Program-made: the position numbers and the translations under genes
From: Sphingomonas soli NBRC 100801
Lineage (GTDB): Bacteria; Pseudomonadota; Alphaproteobacteria; Sphingomonadales; Sphingomonadaceae
Assembly: GCF_001591025.1 (NCBI RefSeq)
Contig: NZ_BCTZ01000004.1
Span: forward strand, 1-64,000
DNA length: 64,000 bases
Reading direction: 5' to 3'
Notes under the pieces: model-generated
Database searches by the model: none
The model's input: only the letters and a program-made list of their open reading frames with translations
What the model was told of the DNA's origin: nothing
Part shown: piece by piece, positions 1 to 7,109 of the stretch
Layout: every line of letters begins with the position of its first letter
Position numbering within the stretch: the first letter of the stretch is position 1

Positions 1-187
1 CACCCGAGGTGCGGCCATATCCTCATATGAAGGCAAGGTCTCCGGCGCCGTGGGCAATGCCCTGTTCGGCATCGAGCGCGACGCCAATCTCGACATTGTG
101 TCCGTAGCTTGCGGCATCGTCGGCCAGGCCGGCATCGAGCCCAACGTCTGGTACGTCGCTCGCGGCGGAAAGCTGGTGCGCGCATGA
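1..187 (+). CDS. Unknown phage protein, C-terminal fragment
   Basis: The window opens inside this gene; 61 C-terminal residues are visible, reading from base 2 to the TGA at 185-187. The piece is rich in Gly/Ala/Val (for example AVGNALFGIERDANL) and shows no motif I recognise. The next gene starts in the ATGA that holds this stop, so it is the first visible member of the prophage early operon. Its function is unknown. Confidence 0.6.
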   Translation, partial: TRGAAISSYEGKVSGAVGNALFGIERDANLDIVSVACGIVGQAGIEPNVWYVARGGKLVRA

Positions 188-336
188 CCGCCGCCCGTCG
201 CAACCTCAGTGAACTCGGACGCCACCACGCGAATACCGGAAACGGTAGCGCCTGCCCGACGCTGATCGGAAAGCCCGCTTACTTCGACGCATTCGTAGCT
301 GCTTGGCGTGTTCGGAATGCGCAGGTGTCGAAGTGA
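184..336 (+). CDS. Small phage protein, 50 aa, unknown function
   Basis: The ATG at 184 overlaps the previous stop (ATGA), and the frame runs 50 codons to a TGA at 334-336 that overlaps the next GTG start. An upstream in-frame ATG at 109 lies inside the preceding gene and is less likely. The N-terminus is basic (MTAARRNLSELGRHH). No family recognised. Reality is supported mainly by the overlapping start and stop on both sides, typical of this operon. Confidence 0.5.
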   Translation: MTAARRNLSELGRHHANTGNGSACPTLIGKPAYFDAFVAAWRVRNAQVSK

Positions 337-566
337 CCCCCGGACTTGGCCGCGTCCATTGGACCGCCGCTGACTATCGGCGCGCAGGCGAGGCTGAGAC
401 GGATCGGCTGTATCCGGACCTGCGTCCCGGCGAGCGTAAGCAGTTCGTGGATTGCTACGTCGCGCTGAATTGCCCGGCTGAGAAGCGCCGCGCTGCCATC
501 GTCGCTCGCAATGCTGAGTTTGAGACGGGGCGGCCTGATTGGGCTCGGATGGGGAGGGCAAGGTAA
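333..566 (+). CDS. Small phage protein, 77 aa, unknown function
   Basis: I chose the GTG at 333 because it overlaps the previous stop (GTGA); an ATG at 303 in the same frame would overlap the preceding gene by 34 bp. The product is acidic/basic mixed with WTAADYRRAGEAE and a Y-C-P pattern near the middle, predicted soluble. The stop overlaps the next ATG (TAATG). No family recognised. Confidence 0.5.
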   Translation: MTPGLGRVHWTAADYRRAGEAETDRLYPDLRPGERKQFVDCYVALNCPAEKRRAAIVARNAEFETGRPDWARMGRAR

Positions 567-925
567 TGGGTTACGATCGCGACGCCTATTGGCGGGAGTG
601 CTTCGAAATCTCGATGGATGAAGCTGGCTGCGGCCACCTGTTGGCGCAGATGACGCCGGAGCAAATCGCGGATGTCGCTGGCGGCATTCAAGGCGGCTCC
701 GAGAATATCGGCATGGCATTTTACGTGCCAGAGAACCCGATGATCCGCGAGAACGAGCGGCTATCGGCTAAGCTGCGCTGGGAGCGCGAGCTTTGGCCCT
801 GCAATCCGTGCAATGGCTCGGGCCGCCTACGCTACAACGCGGGTCCATGGGCAGTAAACGCCCACTGCGACGCCTGTAACGGTGCTGGCAAGGTTCACCC
901 CCGTGGGGTGCGCGCACCATGCTGA
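566..925 (+). CDS. Phage protein with DnaJ-like CxxCxGxG zinc-binding repeats
   Basis: About 119 residues. The C-terminal third has CNPCNGSGR and CDACNGAGK, two CxxCxGxG motifs as in the zinc-finger domain of DnaJ, which should bind one zinc ion. There is no J domain, so this is not a chaperone cofactor; such knuckles also occur in small phage proteins of unknown role. Start at 566 is set by the TAATG overlap with the preceding stop. Nucleic-acid or protein binding is only an inference. Confidence 0.6.
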   Translation: MGYDRDAYWRECFEISMDEAGCGHLLAQMTPEQIADVAGGIQGGSENIGMAFYVPENPMIRENERLSAKLRWERELWPCNPCNGSGRLRYNAGPWAVNAHCDACNGAGKVHPRGVRAPC

Positions 926-1020
926 CCGCCCGCCACCTCCCCGCAGCCGTCACGATCCTCGCCGCCCTTTACGCAGCGGTGTGGATCGTTGGGCGTGGGT
1001 TTTGGGAGATTGTGTTGTGA
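919..1020 (+). CDS. Small single-pass membrane peptide, 33 aa
   Basis: The ATG at 919 lies inside the last codons of the previous gene and the TGA at 1018-1020 overlaps the next GTG start. The peptide is MLTARHLPAAV followed by a hydrophobic stretch ending VWIVGRGFW, giving one probable membrane helix. The position in a translationally coupled run suggests it is real. Its role is unknown; small membrane peptides in phage early regions are common. Confidence 0.45.
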   Translation: MLTARHLPAAVTILAALYAAVWIVGRGFWEIVL

Positions 1021-1205
1021 GCATCGTCCGCGACGCCCGCATGCTTGCAGCAACGGCAACCCCGGTCAGCCTCCTGATCGATAGCCTCTTCGCTGCTCAG
1101 GATAACCGCAACAGCTCCGTCTTCGAGATGGCGGCCCAGCTTCGCGATCCAGAACCCGAACTCGGTGATCCGGTTCGTAATCAATGCACAGGAGGGATGG
1201 AATGA
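1017..1205 (+). CDS. Small phage protein, 62 aa, unknown function
   Basis: GTG start at 1017 overlaps the previous TGA (GTGA). The protein begins with SIVRDARMLAATATPVSLLIDSLF and has a polar C-terminus. It ends in the ATGA that starts the ERF gene, so it is translationally coupled to the recombination module. No domain recognised. Confidence 0.5.
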   Translation: MSIVRDARMLAATATPVSLLIDSLFAAQDNRNSSVFEMAAQLRDPEPELGDPVRNQCTGGME

Positions 1206-1936
1206 CCGCACTCGCAACAATGGAAACGTCAGGATCGGCTGTTGCTGATTACAGCGGGGGTCTGTTGGACGTTATCGCTCGCGCGGCTCGCGATCCGAAT
1301 GTCGATATCGACAAAATGGAGCGCCTGATCGCGATGCAAGAGCGGGTGCAGGATCGCTCTGCACGGGCCTCATATTTTGCCGCCCTCTCCGTCATGCAGC
1401 CGGGGCTGCCAGTCGTATCAGAGCGCGGCGGTATCAAGGATCGCAATGGCAATGTCCAATCTACCTACGCCTTGTGGGAGGACGTAAACGAAGCAATCCG
1501 CCCGATTTTGGCGGAGCATGGTTTTGCGCTCACCTTCCGCGTTCGGCGCGCCGATGCTGAAATCAGCGTCACCGGCGTTCTTTCGCATCGGGATGGGCAC
1601 TTCGAAGAGACGGAGCTCACTCTGCCGACTGACGCCAGCGGCAGCAAGAACGCCGTGCAGGCTGTTGGCTCGAGCACGTCCTACGGCAAGCGCTACACCG
1701 CCTTCGCGCTACTCAACATTACGACCACGGGCGAGGATGACGACGGCCGCCGTGGTGGCGATCCCACACCTGTTAGCCTGGAGCAATTGGACGAACTTCA
1801 GCGGCGTGCGAGCGAAGTCGGCGCGGACCTGAGGCGTTTCTGCGCGCATCTAAAGGTGCACAGCTTGGCTGTCCTTCCCGCCAGCCGATATGGTGAGGCC
1901 CTGCGGAAGCTCGACTTGAAGGCAGCTGCGAAGTGA
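1202..1936 (+). CDS. ERF-family single-strand annealing protein
   Basis: A 244-residue ERF superfamily protein. Phage ERF proteins coat single-stranded DNA and anneal complementary strands in phage-encoded homologous recombination. Recognisable segments are the N-terminal NVDIDKMERLIAMQERVQ, then YALWEDVNEAIRPILAEHGFAL and the VQAVGSSTSYGKRYT stretch, followed by a variable charged C-terminus. The ATG at 1202 is preceded by AGGAGGGA and overlaps the upstream stop; an ATG at 1184 in frame lies before this RBS. It is followed by a YqaJ exonuclease, the usual annealase-exonuclease pairing. Confidence 0.9.
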   Translation: MTALATMETSGSAVADYSGGLLDVIARAARDPNVDIDKMERLIAMQERVQDRSARASYFAALSVMQPGLPVVSERGGIKDRNGNVQSTYALWEDVNEAIRPILAEHGFALTFRVRRADAEISVTGVLSHRDGHFEETELTLPTDASGSKNAVQAVGSSTSYGKRYTAFALLNITTTGEDDDGRRGGDPTPVSLEQLDELQRRASEVGADLRRFCAHLKVHSLAVLPASRYGEALRKLDLKAAAK

Positions 1937-2601
1937 GCGCCGTAGTCGAACAGCGAACCCCTGAATGGTTCGGAATGCGCCTTGGCAAGGCGACCGCGTC
2001 CAAGATCGCGGACATCGTTGCCCGCACGAAGACCGGCTATTCCGCGTCGCGCGCTAACTATGCCGCTCAGCTCATCTGCGAACGTCTGACGGGCACCCCT
2101 ACAGAGGGCTTTAGCAACGCGGCGATGCAGTGGGGCACGGACCACGAGGCGGACGCCCGAGATGCTTACGCGTTCCTCGCTGATGTTGACGTGGCAGAGG
2201 TCGGCTTCGTTCCGCATCCGAAGATCAGCATGGCGGGCGCTTCGCCAGACGGCCTTGTTGGCGATGACGGACTTGTCGAGATTAAGTGCCCCAACACAGC
2301 AACGCATATCGAGGTCCTGCGCACCGGGGCCGTTGCCGACAAGTATATCGTCCAGATGCTTTGGCAGATGGCCTGCACGGGCCGGAAGTGGTGTGACTTC
2401 GTGTCGTTCGATCCGCGTCTCCCGGCAGAGCTGCAACTCCTAGTGAGGCGCATCTACCGGGACGACGAGCGGATCAGATCCCTGGAAGCGGAAGTGGTCA
2501 GCTTCCTCGGTGAAATCGACGACGCAATCACAGAACTGAATTTGAAATACCGGCCCGTCGCGAATGACGGCGGAGCCGCCAACCTTTTGAGGGCGGGATA
2601 A
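1933..2601 (+). CDS. YqaJ-family phage exonuclease (lambda Exo-like)
   Basis: A 222-residue PD-(D/E)xK nuclease of the YqaJ/lambda exonuclease type, expected to resect linear double-stranded DNA and hand the strand to the ERF annealing protein just upstream. The N-terminal [17 protein letters not shown] block, the [12 protein letters not shown] helix and the catalytic SPDG ... VEIKCP motif (Asp about 106, Glu about 116, Lys about 118) are all present, so it should be active. GTG start at 1933 overlaps the ERF stop; the stop overlaps the ssb ATG. Confidence 0.92.
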   Translation: MSAVVEQRTPEWFGMRLGKATASKIADIVARTKTGYSASRANYAAQLICERLTGTPTEGFSNAAMQWGTDHEADARDAYAFLADVDVAEVGFVPHPKISMAGASPDGLVGDDGLVEIKCPNTATHIEVLRTGAVADKYIVQMLWQMACTGRKWCDFVSFDPRLPAELQLLVRRIYRDDERIRSLEAEVVSFLGEIDDAITELNLKYRPVANDGGAANLLRAG

Positions 2602-3128
2602 TGTCAGGTAGCATCAACAAGGTAATCATCGTCGGCAATCTCGGCCGCGATCCCGAAAGCCGCAGCTTCCAGAATGGCGGCAAGGTGGTGAACCTGCGCA
2701 TCGCGACCAGCGAGAGCTGGAAGGACCGCAACACCGGCGAGCGCAAGGAAAAGACCGAATGGCACTCCATCGCGATTTTCAACGAAGGACTGGCGACGGT
2801 CGCAGAGAAGTATCTGCGCAAGGGCTCGAAGGTGTACATCGAGGGCGCGCTGGCGACCCGGAAATGGACGGACCAAGCGGGCGTCGAGAAATACAGCACG
2901 GAAATCGTGTTGCAGGGCTTCAACAGCGTCCTGACCATGCTCGACGGACCCTCTGCTGGCAATGCGGGCGGGTCGCCTGCGGACAGCCGCCAACAGGATT
3001 CCCGGTCCTCTGCTGGCGGTGCTGATAGCGGGGGCGGCGGCGGCTTTGGTGGCGGCTTCCCCGACGATCTGGATGACGACGTTCCGTTCGCCCGTAGCGA
3101 CTTCGCGCTTGGCTCGCGGAGGATCTGA
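2601..3128 (+). CDS. ssb: Phage single-stranded DNA-binding protein
   Basis: A 175-residue SSB. The OB fold fills the first ~115 residues ([38 protein letters not shown]), followed by a Gly/Ser-rich linker. The usual acidic C-terminal tip that recruits partners appears as DDDVPF, but it is followed by 12 more residues ([12 protein letters not shown]) instead of ending the chain, which is unusual. It sits in the recombination module with annealase and exonuclease and is start/stop coupled on both sides. Confidence 0.93.
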   Translation: MSGSINKVIIVGNLGRDPESRSFQNGGKVVNLRIATSESWKDRNTGERKEKTEWHSIAIFNEGLATVAEKYLRKGSKVYIEGALATRKWTDQAGVEKYSTEIVLQGFNSVLTMLDGPSAGNAGGSPADSRQQDSRSSAGGADSGGGGGFGGGFPDDLDDDVPFARSDFALGSRRI

Positions 3129-3490
3129 TGCGCGGATATCTCGGCCCTGCCATGCTGCGCAACCGGCACAGGAATGCTCCCCGGCCTGAATGGAAGGTCG
3201 CAGACGCGTTCCGCCAGTGGCTGCGCGGGCGTCCGTGCCTTTGCTCCGATCGCGGCGGTTGCGACGGTCGGATCATATCGGCGCACGTCGATTACGCGGG
3301 CGGCAAGGGCATGGGGACCAAGGTCGCCGACCGCTTCTGCATCCCACTCTGCATGGAACACCACCGCGTGCAGCACCAGCACGGTTGGCCCGCGTTCGAG
3401 GCGAACTTCAAGATCAACGGGCTTGAGGCGTCCAAGGCCTATTGGGCTGCTTGGCCGGGCCGCGCGAAATGGGAGGCCGAACATGGCTAG
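3128..3490 (+). CDS. DUF968/HNH-like putative nuclease
   Basis: A 120-residue protein with Cys and His pairs arranged as CLCSDRGGCDG, then SAHVDYAGGKGMGTK and FCIPLCMEHHRVQHQHGW. This resembles the DUF968 (phage Ref-like) / HNH class of small metal-dependent nucleases. The AHVD...K and C..HH spacing support a metal site. The start lies in the TGATG overlap with ssb. It lies between SSB and NinB, consistent with a role in DNA recombination. Activity is inferred from the motif only. Confidence 0.7.
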   Translation: MRGYLGPAMLRNRHRNAPRPEWKVADAFRQWLRGRPCLCSDRGGCDGRIISAHVDYAGGKGMGTKVADRFCIPLCMEHHRVQHQHGWPAFEANFKINGLEASKAYWAAWPGRAKWEAEHG

Positions 3491-3881
3491 GCCAATCTCC
3501 GTCCGCCTGCTCGGGGACACCCAGCGCGCCTACGCCAAGCGCCTGATCGACGGTGCCGATCATGGCTACGTCATGAAGCTTGCGGCCGAGACGCGCCGGG
3601 ACGCGCAGAACCGCAAGCTCTGGCCCATGCTCAAGGATATTCAGCAGCAGGTGCCAGGCTTTGAGATGTACCCAACCGAGGACATCAAGCACCGCTTCAT
3701 GAACGCCCTGGGCACTGAAATGCGGTTCCTGCCGGCGCTTGAAGGGCAGGGGAGCTTCCCGGTTGGCCTGCGCACGTCGGAACTCACCGTCGAGCAATTC
3801 AGCGGCCTGGTTGAGCTGATCTACGCGTTTGGCGCGCGCCACGATGTTCGGTGGTCTGAGCCACGCAGCGTCGCCGCCTAA
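3483..3881 (+). CDS. NinB-like recombination protein
   Basis: A 132-residue protein resembling lambda NinB (Orf), a recombination mediator that helps exchange SSB for recombinase on single-stranded DNA. The N-terminal ISVRLLGDTQRAYAKRLID and the PTEDIKHRFMNALGTEMRFLPALEG and FPVGLRTSELTVEQFSGLVELIYAFGA blocks match the family. The ATG at 3483 overlaps the end of the HNH-like gene by 8 bp. Slightly shorter than lambda NinB (146). It completes a phage recombination set with ERF, YqaJ and SSB. Confidence 0.82.
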   Translation: MARPISVRLLGDTQRAYAKRLIDGADHGYVMKLAAETRRDAQNRKLWPMLKDIQQQVPGFEMYPTEDIKHRFMNALGTEMRFLPALEGQGSFPVGLRTSELTVEQFSGLVELIYAFGARHDVRWSEPRSVAA

Positions 3882-3906
3882 CCCCTAATCAACAGGAGAA
3901 CGAAAC

Positions 3907-4140
3907 ATGTGGCCCTTTTCCCTTCAGAAATCACCGAAACAGACCGCTCCTTGGACGCAGCCCGCGACTGCTGCCGTCATGGATCGCGTCGCCGCCGCCT
4001 TCAAACGCGAGCGCGATGCTGCCTACGCCGCCCTTCGTGAAATCGCTGCCATGGAAACTGCTGTTCCTAACGCCACGGTCAAGAGGATGGCGGCAAAGGC
4101 TCGGGATAGCGTCCCTGCTTCCGTGAAGGGAGAGGGTTGA
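3907..4140 (+). CDS. Small phage protein, 77 aa, unknown function
   Basis: The ATG at 3907 follows a clear AGGAGAACGAAAC ribosome-binding site, 25 bp after NinB. The protein has a Pro/Gln/Thr-rich start (WPFSLQKSPKQTAPWTQPA) then a long charged helix (VMDRVAAAFKRERDAAYAALREIAAME). The stop overlaps the ATG of the DHH gene (TTGATGG). No family recognised. Confidence 0.5.
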   Translation: MWPFSLQKSPKQTAPWTQPATAAVMDRVAAAFKRERDAAYAALREIAAMETAVPNATVKRMAAKARDSVPASVKGEG

Positions 4141-5033
4141 TGGCTTATCAACCCGATATCGTGATCTATCACGATCATTGCGCGGACGGCTTTGGTGCGG
4201 CGTGGGCCTGTTGGTCCCGTTGGCACGACGATTGCCAGTATGTGGCTGCCAACTACGGCCAGACACCGCCTGACGTAACTGGCAAGCACGTCCTGATCGT
4301 AGACTTCAGCTATAAGCGTGACGTGCTGCGCGAGATGGGATCGCGGGCCAAGTCGATCATCGTCCTAGATCACCATAAGACCGCGCAGGCAGATTTGTCG
4401 GATTGGCGGATCGACGATGTGGCGGGCGATTTTTGGGCAGGCGACGACCCTATGAAGCTTGTGCGCCGTAACGACGACCATATCGGACAGCCGATTGCGG
4501 CCCTTTTCGATATGGAGAAGTCGGGGGCCGTACTCGCATGGGAGTTCTGCCACGATGACCCGCTGCCCATGCTTATACGGCTCATTCAGGATCGTGACCT
4601 GTGGCGCTTTACGATGGAAGATACGAAGCCGTTCGGCCTGTGGTTGCGGGCTGAACCGTTCAGCTTCGCGCGGTTCGATGCCATTCACTACAAGCTCGAA
4701 ATGGGCAGTCAGGGCATCATGACCGAGGCGCGCGCCATGCAGCGATTCTTCGACGCCAAGGTTAGCGAGATCGCTTCGTTCGCCGATTACTCGCCTCTCG
4801 CGGAGCACAGCCCGATAACGGTAAACTGCCCGCCGATGTTCGCCAGCGAAGTCGGTCACGTGCTGCTCGACAGCCACCCCAGCGCCCCGTTCTCGGCCAT
4901 GTGGTTCGAGGTCAACGGCAAGCGAATGTGGAGCCTGCGCAGCCGCGATGATCGGTTGGACGTATCGGCTGTCGCTTCGATCTTTGGCGGTGGAGGGCAT
5001 CGTAACGCCGCCGGCTTCTCAATCGCCGTCTGA
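4140..5033 (+). CDS. DHH-DHHA1 family phosphoesterase (phage-borne)
   Basis: A 297-residue protein with DHCADGFGAAW near residue 12, a DFSYKRD motif near 57, the family DHH signature VLDHHKTA near 77, and a C-terminal GGGGHRNAAGF (DHHA1 domain, about 283-293). Family members are metal-dependent phosphodiesterases that cleave short oligonucleotides, pAp or cyclic dinucleotides; RecJ is a larger relative. The substrate cannot be told from sequence. I preferred the ATG at 4140, in the overlap with the previous stop and behind GGGAGAGGG, over a TTG three bases upstream. Confidence 0.85.
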   Translation: MAYQPDIVIYHDHCADGFGAAWACWSRWHDDCQYVAANYGQTPPDVTGKHVLIVDFSYKRDVLREMGSRAKSIIVLDHHKTAQADLSDWRIDDVAGDFWAGDDPMKLVRRNDDHIGQPIAALFDMEKSGAVLAWEFCHDDPLPMLIRLIQDRDLWRFTMEDTKPFGLWLRAEPFSFARFDAIHYKLEMGSQGIMTEARAMQRFFDAKVSEIASFADYSPLAEHSPITVNCPPMFASEVGHVLLDSHPSAPFSAMWFEVNGKRMWSLRSRDDRLDVSAVASIFGGGGHRNAAGFSIAV

Positions 5034-5063
5034 CGAAACACCCGCGCACGTCGCGCAGGGCAG

Positions 5064-5098
5064 GGCGGTCGGTTGCCCCCTCCCGGTAACCGACCGCC
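5064..5098 (+). promoter_or_regulatory. Strong 11-bp hairpin before a small phage gene
   Basis: The arms 5064-5074 (GGCGGTCGGTT) and 5088-5098 (AACCGACCGCC) are perfectly complementary with a 13-nt C-rich loop. No T-run follows. The hairpin ends 10 bases before the ATG at 5108 and abuts its AAAGGA ribosome-binding site, so it could act as an intercistronic translation or mRNA-stability element, or as a weak terminator after the DHH gene. Confidence 0.55.
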
Positions 5099-5107
5099 AG
5101 AAAGGAT

Positions 5108-5248
5108 ATGATGATGCTGACCACGCCTCGCATTGACCACGACCTTATCCGACGGGTGCGGGAGGCGCGTGCCCGCCCGGGTTGGACCAGTCCGCTCGAG
5201 CGCTTTCGGGTCGTTCCGGCGCAGCCACAGCAGGGCCGGGGAGCATGA
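5108..5248 (+). CDS. Small phage protein, 46 aa, unknown function
   Basis: Three ATGs in a row at 5108, 5111 and 5114 follow AAAGGA; the frame gives MMMLTTPRIDHDLIRRVREAR and ends in an ATGA overlap with the next gene. The product is Arg-rich. A strong hairpin lies immediately upstream. No family recognised. Confidence 0.5.
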   Translation: MMMLTTPRIDHDLIRRVREARARPGWTSPLERFRVVPAQPQQGRGA

Positions 5249-5403
5249 GCACGCTCCGCGCACGCCGTAAGATCGAATCCGCTGACCGTCGCCGTGGCTG
5301 CGCAGTGCGGCACTTCTCGATGACCCGCCGTGGCCGAATGTCGTGGGCGGACTGGTTCCAGATGCGGCGCGTTCAACCGCCCCATTTCGGAGACCCCTCA
5401 TGA
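5245..5403 (+). CDS. Small basic phage protein, 52 aa
   Basis: ATG at 5245 overlaps the previous stop (ATGA), and the stop overlaps the next ATG at 5400. The product MSTLRARRKIESADRRRGCAV... is very basic and contains a WADWFQMRRVQPP segment; nucleic-acid binding is possible but unproven. Coupling on both sides supports it. Confidence 0.5.
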   Translation: MSTLRARRKIESADRRRGCAVRHFSMTRRGRMSWADWFQMRRVQPPHFGDPS

Positions 5404-6212
5404 ACACACAGAGCGAAGAAGCGCGGGCGCGGTTAACCGAGGTCGCCGATAACGCCGGATCATTCGATCGTTGCGCGGTGGTCGTGTCGTTCGACGACGC
5501 CTTGAGGCTCCTGCTCGCCTTCCACCCCATCGACAAGGATGCGGGGATGGGGCGGGAGGAAAGTCTAGGCTACCATAGCATGGGCTCCTACGGGCGCTGT
5601 GATTTCACACACTTGCGCGAAGCGGTATCGGAGGCCAACAGCGGCTCGCGCCACTCCGCAACACCCTTTGACCCGGCATATTATCCCGGCCACCAAATGG
5701 TGGAAGGTGTTAATTACAACTCGCTTGATCGCATCGTCACGGCGTTCGTGGATGCCGCCCTTCTCCCCGCCGCCCAGCCTTCGCGAGAGGGGGAGGCGGT
5801 CAAACTGCTTGAGCCCTTCGCGGCAAAGGCGCGGCAATTCAGCGCGCAAGGCGACGGGTTGGCGCTTATACAAATGGATTTCGCGCACTTCCGCCGAGCC
5901 GCCCACTTCCTCGATACCACCCCGTCAACCGACACGCCAGACAATGCGGAAGTGCGGGAACTGGTGGAGGCCGCGACCGCTGAGTTGCGGTCTTATGCCG
6001 GCGATCTGCCGCCCAATTCCCAAAGGGTGCGCCGCCTCGGTGAAATCGTCGATCTTCTCACCCGCCTCTCCACAGCTTCAACGCAGGGAGAGGCCGGAGA
6101 GCGCGAATTGGCCTATTACCATAGTTCGACCTGCGCCTGCACGGCGGCGGAGCGGTACGTGGAAACCTGCCCGAAGCATGGAATTCCCAACACCAAAGGC
6201 ACCGGACAATGA
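5400..6212 (+). CDS. Phage protein of unknown function, 270 aa
   Basis: ATG at 5400 is set by the ATGA overlap. It is a mosaic of acidic and helical stretches; residues ~125-210 (AVKLLEPFAAKARQF, ELVEAATAELRSYAG) look like repeated helical segments. The last 40 residues contain CACTAAERYVETCPKHG, a possible metal-binding Cys/His cluster. Proteins of this mosaic kind are common in the variable early region of temperate phages (Ea22-like in style). No specific function can be assigned. Confidence 0.6.
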   Translation: MNTQSEEARARLTEVADNAGSFDRCAVVVSFDDALRLLLAFHPIDKDAGMGREESLGYHSMGSYGRCDFTHLREAVSEANSGSRHSATPFDPAYYPGHQMVEGVNYNSLDRIVTAFVDAALLPAAQPSREGEAVKLLEPFAAKARQFSAQGDGLALIQMDFAHFRRAAHFLDTTPSTDTPDNAEVRELVEAATAELRSYAGDLPPNSQRVRRLGEIVDLLTRLSTASTQGEAGERELAYYHSSTCACTAAERYVETCPKHGIPNTKGTGQ

Positions 6213-6649
6213 GCGCTGCAGACAACCGGGCTGAATTGCTGGCGCTGGCGGAGCGGGTGGAGGCTGCGACGGGGTCGGATCGGGAGTTGGACCGCGACAT
6301 CATGTTGGCTGCCGTGCCCTGCGACCGCGCACCGTTCCGTTACTGGATGCCGATGAACGAAAATACCGGCCACGGAGCCGTGGACATTGAGCGCGTCTAT
6401 TATGGCCCTCATTGCGCGCAAGCCGTCGCGGTGCCCGCCTACACCGCCTCGATCGACGCCGCGATGATGCTGGTGCCGGAGGGGTGGTTTACACGTCTCG
6501 CAACCGAAGACCGGCATTCGCATAGCTGGCGCTGGGAATTGCGCGGGGGGTTCGGCTTAAATGTTGGAAGCCGCGCAGCCACCCCGGCCTTAGCCCTAAC
6601 CGCAGCCGCCCTCCGCGCACGCGCTGCCGAGTTGGGAGAGGCACAATGA
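6209..6649 (+). CDS. Phage protein of unknown function, 146 aa
   Basis: Coupled to the previous gene by ATGA. N-terminal helix (RAELLALAERVEAATGSDRELDRDIML) followed by a PFRYWMPMNE and a PAYTASIDAAMMLVPEGW segment. The AELLALAERVEAATG start and the YTASIDAAMMLVPEGW stretch recur in proteins of alphaproteobacterial prophages, as far as I recall. C-terminal Ala-rich helix. Role unknown. Confidence 0.6.
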   Translation: MSAADNRAELLALAERVEAATGSDRELDRDIMLAAVPCDRAPFRYWMPMNENTGHGAVDIERVYYGPHCAQAVAVPAYTASIDAAMMLVPEGWFTRLATEDRHSHSWRWELRGGFGLNVGSRAATPALALTAAALRARAAELGEAQ

Positions 6650-6885
6650 CCCATGCCCCCGATATCGCAGCAATAGCGAAGGGACTGACGAAAGCGCAGC
6701 GGGAAGCGATAGGGCGCTCGCGTAGGACTTGGCCTACCGAGCCTCACCGTTGCTTCGGGCCGGGCGTCACCAGAAAGGCGCTTCGAGAGCGAGGACTTGC
6801 GCACGGGGATTTCGCCTACCTTACCTCTCTCGGCCTAGCCGTCCGCGCTCACATTATTGCGAACCAAACCGAGGGGCGGGGATGA
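6646..6885 (+). CDS. Small phage protein, winged-helix-like, 79 aa
   Basis: ATG at 6646 in an ATGA overlap. The pattern LTKAQREAIGRS ... GVTRKALRERGLAHGDFAYLTSLGLAVRAHII resembles the helix-turn-helix and wing of small phage winged-helix proteins, ending with the LTxxGLAVR strand. DNA binding is inferred. It is followed directly by the excisionase-like gene. Confidence 0.5.
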   Translation: MTHAPDIAAIAKGLTKAQREAIGRSRRTWPTEPHRCFGPGVTRKALRERGLAHGDFAYLTSLGLAVRAHIIANQTEGRG

Positions 6886-7109
6886 CCAAGCCGTACTGGC
6901 CCCGCATGATGAAGCTGAAGACGGCTGCGGAGTATTGCGACCTTGCGCCGGCCGACTTCATGCGTGAGGTTGCGGCCGCTCGGCTGCCGTTGCCGATCAA
7001 GCTGGGCCGTGACGAGCATTGGGATCGGGAAGCGATCGATAGCGAACTGTCGCGCCTTTCCGGCGCCGTCACCGATTGGCGAAAGGATCAACCGGGTCTT
7101 GCTGCCTAA
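6882..7109 (+). CDS. Excisionase/AlpA-like helix-turn-helix protein
   Basis: A 75-residue protein with a MerR/AlpA-type DNA-binding fold: LKTAAEYCDLAPADFMREVAAARLPLPIKLGRDEHWDREAIDSELSRL. Such proteins bend DNA at att sites and switch integrase towards excision, or activate its expression. It overlaps the 5' end of the integrase, the usual xis-int arrangement. ATG at 6882 is set by overlap with the previous stop. Confidence 0.7.
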   Translation: MTKPYWPRMMKLKTAAEYCDLAPADFMREVAAARLPLPIKLGRDEHWDREAIDSELSRLSGAVTDWRKDQPGLAA

